Positions 1-9,161 of a DNA stretch of 57,995 nt are shown here, piece after piece; the stretch's first letter is position 1, and each line of letters starts with the position of its first letter. The stretch covers positions 1 to 57,995 of the forward strand of contig CALZBJ010000012.1 of assembly GCA_945619025.1 (NCBI GenBank). Reading direction: 5' to 3'. The stretch comes from CALZBJ01 sp945619025 (lineage in GTDB: Bacteria > Pseudomonadota > Gammaproteobacteria > Cardiobacteriales > Wohlfahrtiimonadaceae). The notes beneath the pieces are model-generated. The model saw only the letters and a list, made by a program, of their open reading frames with translations, was not told the DNA's origin and searched no databases. The position numbers and the translations under genes were made by a program.

Positions 1-277
1 TTGTTCTCTGCCGAAACAGGTGATCAATTATAGCGAAGATTTAAGATACGTCAACACTAAACTTGAAATAAATTCACATTTGCTTACAAGTTGCGCATCA
101 CTGACCGTTATCACGTTGTTTTATATAATACAGCTCAAATGAATGAGCCCGATCAACATTCGCTTGATCACCAAATGAACAATCAATGTAACAACTCCAT
201 AACCAATTGTCAAAAGAGGTATTAAACGATTCTGATAGAGAAATTTTACTTTCTGCTCCAACAAAAAACCGTTATCC

Positions 278-305
278 TTGAAATTCCGAAAACAACCCCT
301 ATATT
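278..305 (+). promoter_or_regulatory. Candidate sigma70 promoter upstream of icd
   Basis: TTGAAA at 278-283 is followed after 16 bases by TATATT at 300-305. The distance to the icd start is about 270 bases, which would give a long leader. Pattern match only. Confidence 0.25.
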
Positions 306-328
306 CTAGCTAGCTCTATACATAACGA

Positions 329-544
329 TATATAGGCACCGCAAATAGGCGCAGTTGAAAGCCGTCACTTTGATTGTATATACTGCTAGCGGTACATTAT
401 ATGGTTTTGTAAAATGGACTCTTTGGAGAGGCACGGAGAGACCTTTCCTACAACGCGCAGTGCTCGCTTTAAATGGCGATCTTCTGGCTATATTGATAGT
501 TTATATGTACGAAATGCTCTGCACACTATCTATATAGGCACTGC
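329..544 (+). repeat. Pair of TATATAGGCAC(C/T)GC direct repeats
   Basis: TATATAGGCACCGC at 329-342 recurs with one mismatch at 531-544, about 200 bases apart, the second copy ending 34 bases before the icd start. They may be protein-binding sites for icd control or leftovers of a small duplication. Nothing in the sequence separates these options. Confidence 0.35.
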
Positions 545-578
545 CTTTTGAAACAATAACAAATGAGAACGTGTAATT

Positions 579-2801
579 ATGTCAAACAATTCGAAAATCC
601 TTTACACCAAGACCGATGAAGCACCGGCGCTTGCAACCTATTCCTTCTTGCCGATCGTAAAAGCGTTTACCAAAACGGCTAATATCGATGTGGATCTCAA
701 AGATATTTCACTCGTAGGCCGTATTTTAGCGCTCTTTCCTGAGCGTTTAAACGATGATCAGCAGACAGAAGATGCGTTAAAACAACTAGGCGAACTGACC
801 CAATTAGCCGATACCAATATTATTAAGCTTCCCAACATCTCTGCATCGATCCCGCAATTAGAGCGCGCGATTAAAGAGTTGCAAGAAAAAGGCTTTAACA
901 TTCCTGATTATCCGGGCGAGCCTAAAAATGATGATGAAAAAGCGATTAAAGCCCGTTACGCAAAAGTATTGGGATCTGCCGTAAATCCTGTTCTTCGCGA
1001 AGGAAACTCAGACAGACGCGCACCGAAAGCGGTTAAAGAGTTTGCGAAAGCGAATCCTCATCGCATGGGCGCATGGAGTCAGGATTCAAAAACACGCGTA
1101 GGTACCATGAGCGAAGGCGATTTCTATGCGACCGAACAAGCGGTGACTCTCGATAAAGAGACCTCATACACGATCGAATTTGTCGGGATTGACGGCAGTA
1201 AAAAAGAGTTAAAAGGCAAAGCCCCACTTTTAAAAGGTGAAATCATCGACTCATCTGTGATGAATCTCAACGCGCTTAAAGCCTTTGTTGCCAAAGAAAT
1301 TAAAAATGCCAAAGCGGACGGCGTTCTCTTATCAGCACACCTTAAAGCGACCATGATGAAAGTCTCTGACCCGATCATGTTTGGTGCAATCGTTGAGGTC
1401 TATTTTAAAGATCTTTTCGAAAAATATGCCGATCTTTTTAAAGAGCTTGGGGTAAATACTCGTAACGGACTTGGCGATGTCATTAATAAAGTGAAAGGTC
1501 ACGCGAAAGAGGCTGAAGTATTAGCGGATATCGATGCGATTATTGCGCAAGGCCCCGATCTTGCCATGGTGGATTCCGATAAAGGCATCACCAACTTAAA
1601 CGTTCCTTCAGATGTGATCGTTGACGCGTCGATGCCGGCAATGATTCGCAACTCAGGCCAAATGTGGAATAAAGAGGGCAAAACTCAAGATACCATCGCC
1701 CTTATTCCAGACCGCTGCTACTCGGGCGTTTTCCAAGCGACCATTGATGACTGTAAAGCAAACGGCGCGCTTGATCCAAAAACCATGGGAACGGTGCCAA
1801 ACGTCGGTCTTATGGCGCAAAAAGCGCAAGAATACGGCTCTCACGATAAAACATTCCAAGCGGAAGCCGATGGCACGATCAATGTCGTTGCAGAAGATGG
1901 CACAGTTTTAATGAGTCAAACAGTCGAGAAAGGCGATATTTTCCGCATGTGTCAAGCGAAAGACGCGCCAATCCAAGATTGGATTAAATTAGCTGTTACT
2001 CGTGCACGTCTCTCAGAAACGCCTGCAATTTTCTGGCTTGACGAGAATCGCGCTCACGACCGTGAAATGCTCAAAAAAGTGAATCTCTATCTTAAAGATC
2101 ATGATTTAAACGGGCTTGATATTCAAATCCTGTCGCCGATTGAAGCAACGAAATACACGCTCAAACGTATCCGCGCCGGTCAAGATACGATCTCGGTCAC
2201 CGGTAACGTACTTCGCGATTATTTAACGGACCTCTTCCCTATTTTAGAGCTCGGTACCTCTGCGAAAATGCTCTCCATCGTCCCATTAATGAAAGGGGGC
2301 GGGCTCTTTGAAACAGGCGCGGGTGGATCTGCACCAAAACACGTTGAGCAGTTTGTCAATGAAGGCTACCTCCGCTGGGATTCGCTTGGTGAATTCTTAG
2401 CGCTTGCAGAATCGCTCCATCATTTAGGCCGTACGCAAAATAATCCAAAAGCGACGGTATTAGCGAAAGCGCTCGATGAAGCAAACAGTAAATTCCTGCA
2501 AAACGATAAATCACCAGCCCGTAAACTCGGTGAAATCGATAACCGCGGATCACACTTCTATCTCGCTACTTATTGGGCTGAAGCGCTTGCCAACCAAGAT
2601 GACGATGCAGAGTTAAAAGCAACGTTCGCACCGGTTTATAAAGCACTTAACGACAATGAAACCACCATTAATGCCGAGCTCATTAGCGCGCAAGGCAAAC
2701 CACAGGATATCGGCGGTTACTACATGCCAATCACTGAAAAAGTGAGCCAAGCGATGCGCCCAAGCGCGGCACTCAATGCTATCATCGATGGTATTGCATA
2801 A
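579..2801 (+). CDS. icd: Monomeric NADP-dependent isocitrate dehydrogenase
   Basis: Oxidatively decarboxylates isocitrate to 2-oxoglutarate with NADP in the cytosolic TCA cycle. The 740 residues match the length of the monomeric (IDH-II) class, such as the Azotobacter vinelandii enzyme of about 741 residues, and not the ~416-residue homodimeric enteric enzyme. Visible family blocks are the opening TDEAPALATYS, the substrate loop GSAVNPVLREGNSDRRAP (about residues 131-148), HLKATMMKVSDPIMFG (about 255-270), DKGITNLHVPSD-like and MCQAKDAPIQDW segments, and SVTGNVLRDYLTDLFP in the C-terminal half. The gene stands alone with a strong terminator directly behind it. The ribosome site before the ATG is weak. 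Identification is very secure from block conservation. Confidence 0.97.
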   Translation: MSNNSKILYTKTDEAPALATYSFLPIVKAFTKTANIDVDLKDISLVGRILALFPERLNDDQQTEDALKQLGELTQLADTNIIKLPNISASIPQLERAIKELQEKGFNIPDYPGEPKNDDEKAIKARYAKVLGSAVNPVLREGNSDRRAPKAVKEFAKANPHRMGAWSQDSKTRVGTMSEGDFYATEQAVTLDKETSYTIEFVGIDGSKKELKGKAPLLKGEIIDSSVMNLNALKAFVAKEIKNAKADGVLLSAHLKATMMKVSDPIMFGAIVEVYFKDLFEKYADLFKELGVNTRNGLGDVINKVKGHAKEAEVLADIDAIIAQGPDLAMVDSDKGITNLNVPSDVIVDASMPAMIRNSGQMWNKEGKTQDTIALIPDRCYSGVFQATIDDCKANGALDPKTMGTVPNVGLMAQKAQEYGSHDKTFQAEADGTINVVAEDGTVLMSQTVEKGDIFRMCQAKDAPIQDWIKLAVTRARLSETPAIFWLDENRAHDREMLKKVNLYLKDHDLNGLDIQILSPIEATKYTLKRIRAGQDTISVTGNVLRDYLTDLFPILELGTSAKMLSIVPLMKGGGLFETGAGGSAPKHVEQFVNEGYLRWDSLGEFLALAESLHHLGRTQNNPKATVLAKALDEANSKFLQNDKSPARKLGEIDNRGSHFYLATYWAEALANQDDDAELKATFAPVYKALNDNETTINAELISAQGKPQDIGGYYMPITEKVSQAMRPSAALNAIIDGIA

Positions 2802-2845
2802 CACGCTGACTGCTTCTAGTTAAGCGTATTTGTATATAGTAAATC

Positions 2846-2880
2846 AGCCCTATTGGACTCGCTCCGATAGGGCTTTTTAT
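2846..2880 (+). terminator. Intrinsic terminator after icd
   Basis: Eight-base stem AGCCCTAT (2846-2853) with ATAGGGCT (2867-2874), 13-base loop, then TTTTAT. Confidence 0.85.
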
Positions 2881-3007
2881 TGTCCGCCTAAACGTATAGC
2901 CTCCAATATTTGATTTACTCAATTGAAAAATTAAAGTAAATTGCATATAGGCCTAGCGCCACAATAATCCATAACTGATAACAATAATAACAACTTTGGA
3001 GGCATCT

Positions 3008-4729
3008 ATGATTTTACGAAAATCATTTGCAACACTTACGCTTATTCTCGGATTTACGACTCTTAACCCTGCCTTAGCTCAAGTCTCTTATGGCGTTGAA
3101 CATGCTCGACATCATCCTGTCTATGCTAAAAATGGCATGGTCGCAACCCAAGAAGCGCACGCCACGCAAGTGGGTGTGAACATTTTAAAAAATGGTGGCA
3201 ATGCCATTGATGCTGCCGTTGCCATCGGATTTACCTTAGCGGTCACCCATCCGCAAGCCGGCAATATCGGCGGTGGCGGATTTATGCTAATTCACACGAA
3301 AGACGGTAAAACCACCTCGATTGACTTCCGAGAAATGGCGCCTGAGGCAGCATTCCGCGATCTCTTTTTAAATGAGGACGGTGAGGCCGACTCCAATAAA
3401 TCACTCAAAAGCCATAAGGCCGTTGGGGTTCCTGGCACTGTAAAAGGTCTCCTCTATGCCCTTGAAACCTATGGCACGCTACCACGCGATGAAGCTATCA
3501 ACCCGGCCATTACATTCGCCGAAGAGGGCTTTCTCATTGGAAAAGCGTTGAGTGATACATTAGAAAACTATGCCGATGAGGTGATGGGAAATCACGCAGC
3601 AAGCCGCGCCATATTTTATAAAGAAGAGCGACCTCTACGCTATCAAGAACGGCTTATCCAAAAAGATCTTGCGCAATCGCTTAAATTAATTCGCGATCAA
3701 GGAGAGTCAACCTTTTACCAAGGAGAGATCGCTGAAAAAATCGTCCAAGAGATGGAACAGCATGATGGACTAATTACATTGCAAGACCTAAAGGCTTATC
3801 GCGCCATCGAACGCGCGCCCGTTGAAGGACATTATAAAGGCTACACCATTCATTCAATGGCGCCTCCCTCTTCCGGCGGCATTCATATCATCCAAATTTT
3901 AAATATTTTAGAAAACTTTGACCTAAACGCGCTCGGACATAATAGTGCAGATAGCATTCATATTATGAGTGAAGCGATGAAACGAGCCTATGCAGACCGC
4001 TCCGAATATCTTGGCGACCCTGATTTTAACGATGTTCCAACGCACGCGCTTCTCGACAAACAGTATGCTAAAACCATCGCAGACTCGATCTCTTTAAAGA
4101 CAGCTACTCCGTCTGAGATGATCAAACCGGGCGATTTAACACTCTATGAGTCAGATCAAACCACCCATTTCTCGGTGATTGATGCTGAAGGCAATGCCGT
4201 TGCCGTTACGTACACTCTCAACACCAATTTTGGTACGGGAATTGTTGCAGAAGGGACGGGAATTTTACTCAATAATGAGATGGATGACTTTTCAAGCAAA
4301 CCCGGCGTTCCCAATGTATATGGCTTAATTGGCGGTGAAGCAAATGCCATTGAGCCCTTCAAACGCCCGCTTTCATCCATGTCCCCTACGCTTGTTACTA
4401 AAGATGGGGATATCGTGTTGGTGACGGGAAGCCCTGGCGGCAGCCGAATTATCACCACCGTGCTGCAAGTGGTTCTTAACACGCTTGAATATCAGATGAA
4501 TATTGCTGAAGCAAGCAGCGCTCCTCGTATTCATCACCAATGGTTGCCTGATTACATTCGTGTTGAAAATGGGATTAGCCGTGACACGATCGACCGGTTA
4601 AAAGAAAAAGGTCACGCCGTTAAGATCGAGCCTGTCATGGGGAGCACCCAAAGCATCATGAAAGATGACAAGGGATTTTACGGCGCTTCCGACCCAAGAA
4701 CCGCTGATGATTTAAGCCTCGGCTATTAA
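3008..4729 (+). CDS. ggt: Gamma-glutamyltransferase (glutathione hydrolase), periplasmic
   Basis: Cleaves the gamma-glutamyl bond of glutathione and related peptides in the periplasm and transfers the glutamyl group to water or amino acids. I start at ATG 3008: TTGGAGG at 2996-3002 is the ribosome site, so the in-frame TTG at 2996 is part of it and not a start. The protein has 573 residues with a typical signal peptide (basic MILRKS, hydrophobic core, cut after ALA near residue 24). It is an N-terminal-nucleophile enzyme made as a proenzyme. The self-cleavage/catalytic Thr lies in QTTHFSV at about residue 386, FREMAP near 108-113 supplies the carboxylate-binding Arg, and PLSSMSPT and GSPGGSRI form the C-terminal active-site loops. 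Monocistronic, with a terminator behind. Confidence 0.96.
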   Translation: MILRKSFATLTLILGFTTLNPALAQVSYGVEHARHHPVYAKNGMVATQEAHATQVGVNILKNGGNAIDAAVAIGFTLAVTHPQAGNIGGGGFMLIHTKDGKTTSIDFREMAPEAAFRDLFLNEDGEADSNKSLKSHKAVGVPGTVKGLLYALETYGTLPRDEAINPAITFAEEGFLIGKALSDTLENYADEVMGNHAASRAIFYKEERPLRYQERLIQKDLAQSLKLIRDQGESTFYQGEIAEKIVQEMEQHDGLITLQDLKAYRAIERAPVEGHYKGYTIHSMAPPSSGGIHIIQILNILENFDLNALGHNSADSIHIMSEAMKRAYADRSEYLGDPDFNDVPTHALLDKQYAKTIADSISLKTATPSEMIKPGDLTLYESDQTTHFSVIDAEGNAVAVTYTLNTNFGTGIVAEGTGILLNNEMDDFSSKPGVPNVYGLIGGEANAIEPFKRPLSSMSPTLVTKDGDIVLVTGSPGGSRIITTVLQVVLNTLEYQMNIAEASSAPRIHHQWLPDYIRVENGISRDTIDRLKEKGHAVKIEPVMGSTQSIMKDDKGFYGASDPRTADDLSLGY

Positions 4730-4764
4730 CCGCAACCATTAAACAAATCGATAGTAGATAACAT

Positions 4765-4816
4765 AAGAGCTTCTCATCGTATATTCAATCAGACTTACGA
4801 TGGGGAGCTCTTTTAT
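4765..4816 (+). terminator. Intrinsic terminator after ggt
   Basis: Seventeen-base stem, AAGAGCTTCTCATCGTA (4765-4781) with TACGATGGGGAGCTCTT (4796-4812), two internal G-U pairs, then a T-rich tract. Confidence 0.85.
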
Positions 4817-5024
4817 TTCTTCTTTTATTTCCCCTAAAGAGAATCATAATCGTTTTAAATGAGGCTTTTTTCGCTGATTTTTTGACCTATCATCAATATA
4901 ACCACCTGTTTATATCTATAAACCATCCATTATTGACTATATTAATAGGAGCCTTTTCCTTATCGATCCTCATAAATTAGAGAGATAAAGAAGCTTAATT
5001 AGTCTTTTAAATTGATTTCCATAA

Positions 5025-5037
5025 AATGATAATCATT
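5025..5037 (+). promoter_or_regulatory. Fur-box-like palindrome upstream of catalase
   Basis: AATGATAATCATT is a perfect 6-1-6 palindrome equal to the core of the classical 19-base Fur consensus. It sits 28 bases before the katA start, where it could overlap the transcription start or ribosome-loading zone. A partial relative (AATCATAATCG) occurs near 4842-4852. This suggests control of catalase by iron or by another Fur-family protein such as PerR, but binding is inferred from the pattern only. The rest of the 4730-5065 gap holds the ggt terminator and AT-rich DNA. Confidence 0.6.
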
Positions 5038-5065
5038 ACTTATCACAACAACAAGGAGATTCACC

Positions 5066-6541
5066 ATGGCAAACGATCATGATCAAAAAGCGAAATTAAC
5101 CACCGTTGCCGGCGCGCCGGTTGCCAATAACCAAGATGTGATGACTGCGGGAAAACGCGGTCCGATGTTACTTCAAGATGTCTGGTTTTTAGAAAAACTA
5201 GCTCATTTTGATCGTGAAGTAATTCCTGAAAGACGTATGCACGCCAAAGGTTCTGGTGCATTTGGTACGTTTACCGTGACTCACGATATCACTCAATATA
5301 CCAAAGCGAAAATCTTCTCTGAAATTGGCAAAAAAACCGATATGTTCGTGCGCTTTTCAACCGTTGCCGGTGAACGTGGTGCCGCCGATGCTGAACGTGA
5401 TATCCGTGGATTTGCCATGCGTTTTTATACCGAGGAAGGCAACTGGGATTTAGTGGGCAACAATACGCCGGTCTTCTTCTTTAGAGATCCGCTTAAGTTC
5501 CCCGATCTTAACCACGTGGTGAAACGCGATCCTCGCACAAACCTCCGCTGCCCTAATATGAACTGGGACTTCTGGAGTCTTCTGCCGGAAGCGCTTCACC
5601 AAGTGACGATTACCATGAGTGATCGCGGAATTCCAAAATCCTATCGTCATATGCACGGATTTGGAAGCCACACTTTTAGTATGATCAACGCTGATAATGA
5701 ACGCGTTTGGGTGAAATTCCATTTCCATACACAGCAAGGGATTGAAAACTTAAGCGATGAGGAAGCAGCGAAATTAATTGGGGGCGACCGTGAAACTCAC
5801 CAACGCGATCTCTATACCAATATCGAAGAAGGCAACTTCCCGAAATGGACGCTCTATATTCAAGTGATGACGGAAGAAGAAGCGAACAATATGCCGTTTA
5901 ATCCGTTTGACCTCACTAAAGTGTGGTACAAAAAAGACTTCCCGCTCATTGAAGTCGGTGAATTTGAATTAAATCGCAATCCTGAGAACTACTTTGCCGA
6001 TGTTGAGCAAGCAGCGTTTAATCCTGCCAATATCGTATCGGGCATTGGTTTTTCGCCTGACCGCATGCTACAAGGTCGCCTCTTCTCTTACGGCGATGCC
6101 CAGCGCTATCGTCTTGGCGTTAATCACTATCAGATTCCGGTGAATCAGCCCCGCTGCCCCTTCCATAATTATCACCGCGATGGTGCGATGCGTGTCGATG
6201 GCAATAATGGCAGCCGCATTACTTACGAGCCGAACAGTTATAGCGAATGGCAAGAGCAACCGCAATATGCAGAGCCACCCTTAGCACTTGATGGCTACGG
6301 CACACGTTGGGATTTCCGTGAAGATGATGATAATTATTACGAGCAGCCCGGGAAACTCTTCCGCCTTATGAGCCCAGAGCAACAACAAGTACTCTTTGAC
6401 AATACCGCGCGCAACATGGGATATGCCGAAGAGAAAATTAAGTTACGCCACATTAATAACTGCTATAAAGCAGACCCTGCGTATGGTGAAGGCGTGGCAA
6501 CGGCACTAGGGATTTCGCTCGATAAGATTGATCGTTCATAA
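5066..6541 (+). CDS. katA: Monofunctional heme catalase (small-subunit, clade 3)
   Basis: Dismutates hydrogen peroxide to water and oxygen. The 491 residues fit the small-subunit class. RRMHAKGSGAFGTF holds the distal catalytic His (residue 59), VGNNTPVFFFRDP the distal Asn (about 132-133), and RLFSYGDAQRYRLG the proximal heme-ligand Tyr (about 340). The NADPH-binding fold of this clade should lie in the middle. There is no signal peptide, so it is cytosolic. The start has a strong AAGGAG site 8-9 bases upstream. Monocistronic, with its own terminator, behind a Fur-box-like operator. The symbol katA is used for the class, and the exact clade is inferred from length. Confidence 0.95.
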   Translation: MANDHDQKAKLTTVAGAPVANNQDVMTAGKRGPMLLQDVWFLEKLAHFDREVIPERRMHAKGSGAFGTFTVTHDITQYTKAKIFSEIGKKTDMFVRFSTVAGERGAADAERDIRGFAMRFYTEEGNWDLVGNNTPVFFFRDPLKFPDLNHVVKRDPRTNLRCPNMNWDFWSLLPEALHQVTITMSDRGIPKSYRHMHGFGSHTFSMINADNERVWVKFHFHTQQGIENLSDEEAAKLIGGDRETHQRDLYTNIEEGNFPKWTLYIQVMTEEEANNMPFNPFDLTKVWYKKDFPLIEVGEFELNRNPENYFADVEQAAFNPANIVSGIGFSPDRMLQGRLFSYGDAQRYRLGVNHYQIPVNQPRCPFHNYHRDGAMRVDGNNGSRITYEPNSYSEWQEQPQYAEPPLALDGYGTRWDFREDDDNYYEQPGKLFRLMSPEQQQVLFDNTARNMGYAEEKIKLRHINNCYKADPAYGEGVATALGISLDKIDRS

Positions 6542-6623
6542 TGAATCCTTCAAAAAATGAGCAAAAGATCGGTTATTTAGTGAAAATTTAGTTAAATAAA
6601 CGATAAATTTTGAAAATTACCCC

Positions 6624-6664
6624 GAGAGATTGATCCGTTAACTGCGGCAATCTCTCTTTTTTTA
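6624..6664 (+). terminator. Intrinsic terminator after catalase
   Basis: Nine-base stem GAGAGATTG (6624-6632) with CAATCTCTC (6648-6656), followed by a run of seven T. Confidence 0.88.
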
Positions 6665-6820
6665 TCTCGCTGAAAAGTCGCTGTTTTATCTGCTTTTGTC
6701 TAAAATTTTTACAAAAAAAGTGCCGCGTTGCCTATTTTTTAGGTAGACTACCTTTTTATTACCTCAAATTTTATGTGTATGATAGACGCTTAAAATTATC
6801 ATCCGAAAAAAGGAGTCTTT

Positions 6821-7357
6821 ATGTATTATCAATTAGCGAAACATCGTGTGATGGAAACAGAACGTTTAATTCTGCGCCCAATTACACTTGATGATGCAGA
6901 TGATCTCTTTGAGTATGCAAGCGATATCGACAATACCCGCCACGTGTTTCCAACCCATCAATCGATCGATGAAACCAATTGGGTAATCTCCAATCTCTTT
7001 ATGAAAAATCCGCTTGGCCATTTTGCCATCGAATTAAAAGAGAGCGGAAAAATGATCGGCACCTGCGACATTCGCCCGAATGAAACCGCACAAAGTGTCG
7101 AGCTTGCCTACGCAATCAATAAGCGCTATTGGGGCCAAGGTCTTGCTCCGGAAGCGGCAAAAAAACTTCTCGATTTCTCAATCGAACACCTTAAAGCCCG
7201 ACGTATTTGGGCCGCGCATGACTACGAAAACCATGCGTCCGGCCGTGTAATGGAAAAGATCGGGATGACGCACGAAGGTGTGATTCGCATGCGTAAAAAC
7301 CTCTGCGGTGAACTGCGCGATGCCGTGATCCATAGCTATATCGTTTCTGAGCATTAA
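6821..7357 (+). CDS. GNAT N-acetyltransferase, RimJ/RimL type (copy 1)
   Basis: Likely transfers acetyl from acetyl-CoA to an amine; the substrate cannot be told. 178 residues. The opening METERLILRPIT and the downstream GTCDIRPN, YAINKRYWGQGLAPEAAKKLLDF (acetyl-CoA pyrophosphate loop, Q/R-x-x-G-x-A type) and GRVMEKIGMTHEGVIR are standard RimJ/RimL-like GNAT blocks. Start chosen from AAAGGAG six bases upstream. It is the first of two tandem copies; its first 23 residues are identical to those of the next gene. A hairpin and terminator-like element separate the two. Confidence 0.88.
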   Translation: MYYQLAKHRVMETERLILRPITLDDADDLFEYASDIDNTRHVFPTHQSIDETNWVISNLFMKNPLGHFAIELKESGKMIGTCDIRPNETAQSVELAYAINKRYWGQGLAPEAAKKLLDFSIEHLKARRIWAAHDYENHASGRVMEKIGMTHEGVIRMRKNLCGELRDAVIHSYIVSEH

Positions 7358-7421
7358 GCCTCATTAATGATGCCTCGCTAGGATTTTCCAAAATTTTCTA
7401 AAAAAATAATAAATCTCTCTT

Positions 7422-7480
7422 AAGCCCATGAAAATGGGCTTGGATAGCCCGTGCTTGCAATAAAGTAACGGGCCTGTTTT
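7422..7480 (+). terminator. Two hairpins between the acetyltransferase copies, the second terminator-like
   Basis: AAGCCCAT (7422-7429) pairs with ATGGGCTT (7434-7441). GCCCGT (7447-7452) pairs with ACGGGC (7468-7473) and is followed by CTGTTTTA only a few bases before the second gene's ribosome site. It may end or dampen transcription from copy 1 into copy 2. Confidence 0.4.
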
Positions 7481-7492
7481 AGGAGCATAACT

Positions 7493-8020
7493 ATGTACTA
7501 TCAATTAGCAAAACACCGTGTAATGGAAACAGAGCGCCTTATTCTTCGCCCGATTACGCTCGAGGATGCGGACGATATGTTTGAATATGGGCAAGATGCG
7601 GAGACAACGCGCTTTATTTTCCCGACACACACCTCGATCGAAGATACGAAAAAAACCATCGTTAATCTCTTTATGAAGAGCCCGCTCGGAAATTTTGCCA
7701 TTGAATTAAAAGAAAGTGGTAAGATGATCGGCACATGTAATATTCGCCCTAATGTAGAGGAAGATGCGGTAGAGATCGCGTACGCCCTGAATAAGAATTA
7801 TTGGCGTCGTGGTTATGCGCCCGAGGCTGCGAAGAAACTGATCGATTTCTCAATTCATCATCTCAATGCTAAACGAATTTTTGCCGTCTATGATACCAAT
7901 AATCCGGCATCGGGCCGTGTTATGGAAAAACTTGGCATGACGCAAGAGATGATCCGACGCAACGACCGTAACTTTAGGGGTGATTTCCGAGATCTTGTGA
8001 TCTGCAGTTTAATCCCTTAA
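7493..8020 (+). CDS. GNAT N-acetyltransferase, RimJ/RimL type (copy 2)
   Basis: Tandem paralogue of the preceding gene, 175 residues, with the same start region and the same GNAT blocks (GTCNIRPN, YALNKNYWRRGYAPEAAKKLIDF, GRVMEKLGMTQE). Divergence is concentrated in the middle and the C-terminal end, as expected if the copies now serve different substrates. Ribosome site TAGGAG before the ATG. It is followed after 16 bases by the cation exporter gene and may be transcribed with it. Substrate unknown. Confidence 0.87.
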   Translation: MYYQLAKHRVMETERLILRPITLEDADDMFEYGQDAETTRFIFPTHTSIEDTKKTIVNLFMKSPLGNFAIELKESGKMIGTCNIRPNVEEDAVEIAYALNKNYWRRGYAPEAAKKLIDFSIHHLNAKRIFAVYDTNNPASGRVMEKLGMTQEMIRRNDRNFRGDFRDLVICSLIP

Positions 8021-8036
8021 CCTAAGAGGAATCGAA

Positions 8037-9158
8037 ATGATGACCTTCGAGGATCGTTCCAACTTCAACTTTCAAGCGGTCGCTGTGGCCGTCGGTGTCC
8101 TGCTCTTTGGCATTAAAATCACCGCTTGGTACCTCACCGATTCGGTGGCCATTTTAACCGACGCATTAGAGAGTATCGTCAATATATTAGCCGGGAGTTT
8201 TACCCTTTATAGTCTCTATCTCTCCGCCCTCCCGCAGGATAAAAATCACCCGTACGGGCACGGGAAAATTGAGTTTGTCTCTGCCGGCATTGAAGGCACA
8301 TTAATTGTCGTTGCCGGCTGTTTTATTCTCTACGAAGCATTTAAACGCCTCTTCTTCCAAGACGCCAATATTGATCAACTTTTAGGTCAGATGAATGCGG
8401 GACTTGTTCTTGTGGGCATCACCGGTGTGATCAACTATCTGGTTGGATTTATTGCAGTTCAAAAAGGTCGTCATAGTAATTCACTTGCCCTTGTTGCCGG
8501 CGGAAAACATCTTCAATCCGATGCCTATTCAACGGCGGGACTCATGATCGGGCTGCTGCTGATTTTAATCACAAAAATTGCGTGGCTCGATGCGGCAATC
8601 GCGCTGATCTTTGGCTCAATCATTATCTATACCGGCGTTAAAATTATTCGTTCTTCCATTGCCGGCATTATGGACGAAGCGGATGAAGATCTCATTGAGC
8701 GCTTTGTCGATGAGGTGAATCGTCACCGCAAATCAAGCTGGGTCGATCTCCACAAAGTCCGTTTTATTAAATATGGCAATCACATGCATCTTGATTGCCA
8801 TTTGACGCTACCGTGGTATTTAACGCTTCGTGACGCTCATAAAGAACTCGATGCCTTTGAGAAAATTCTCTTTTCAAAATTTGGCAATAATTTCGAGATG
8901 TTTGTTCATACCGATGATTGCCTGCCTGAATCGTGCGAGATTTGTCCGCTGAAAGCCTGTGTGCATCGCGAGCGCCGCTTTGTTGATCGCGTCGAATGGA
9001 CAAAAGATATTATTATCTTGGACAAAAAACACTCCATCGAAGATATTAAAAATCCCGTTCCCTATAACGAAAGCGAAAATCCCGCGATCACCCAGCTCAC
9101 CACCGATCTTAAAGAACATGGAGCGCTAGAAAACGAGCATCACGACAACGTAAAATAA
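8037..9158 (+). CDS. Cation diffusion facilitator (CDF) metal exporter with Cys-rich C-terminus
   Basis: Inner-membrane divalent-metal/proton antiporter of the CDF (FieF/ZitB) family, 373 residues. Visible are the TM2 motif LTDALESIVN, the loop signature DKNHPYGHGK, the TM5 metal-site pattern HLQSD (H-x3-D), and the cytoplasmic C-terminal metallochaperone-like domain. Distinctive is a cysteine cluster near residue 300, spaced C-x4-C-x2-C-x4-C, which looks like an added metal-binding site. Two start codons overlap (8037 and 8040); both fit the AAGAGGA site, so the N-terminus is uncertain by one residue. A 55-residue membrane protein gene follows after three bases. Metal specificity cannot be read from the sequence. 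Confidence 0.9.
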   Translation: MMTFEDRSNFNFQAVAVAVGVLLFGIKITAWYLTDSVAILTDALESIVNILAGSFTLYSLYLSALPQDKNHPYGHGKIEFVSAGIEGTLIVVAGCFILYEAFKRLFFQDANIDQLLGQMNAGLVLVGITGVINYLVGFIAVQKGRHSNSLALVAGGKHLQSDAYSTAGLMIGLLLILITKIAWLDAAIALIFGSIIIYTGVKIIRSSIAGIMDEADEDLIERFVDEVNRHRKSSWVDLHKVRFIKYGNHMHLDCHLTLPWYLTLRDAHKELDAFEKILFSKFGNNFEMFVHTDDCLPESCEICPLKACVHRERRFVDRVEWTKDIIILDKKHSIEDIKNPVPYNESENPAITQLTTDLKEHGALENEHHDNVK

Positions 9159-9161
9159 ACG

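Larger units (their letters stand above)
1..578. other. Left-edge region without a supportable gene
   Basis: No open frame here has a convincing start and ribosome site. A 60-codon frame at 355-537 opens with TTG, has no Shine-Dalgarno sequence and resembles nothing I know, so I do not call it. The stretch is AT-rich and probably holds the upstream control region of icd, including a sigma70-like promoter and a 14-base near-repeat listed separately. Confidence 0.5.

Noticed and set aside
355..537. 60-codon frame starting with TTG before icd
   Set aside because: No ribosome site, unusual start, no recognisable pattern, and atypical composition.
2996..3007. TTG start of ggt giving four extra residues
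   Set aside because: The TTG lies inside the Shine-Dalgarno sequence that serves ATG 3008, and the extra residues precede a normal signal peptide.
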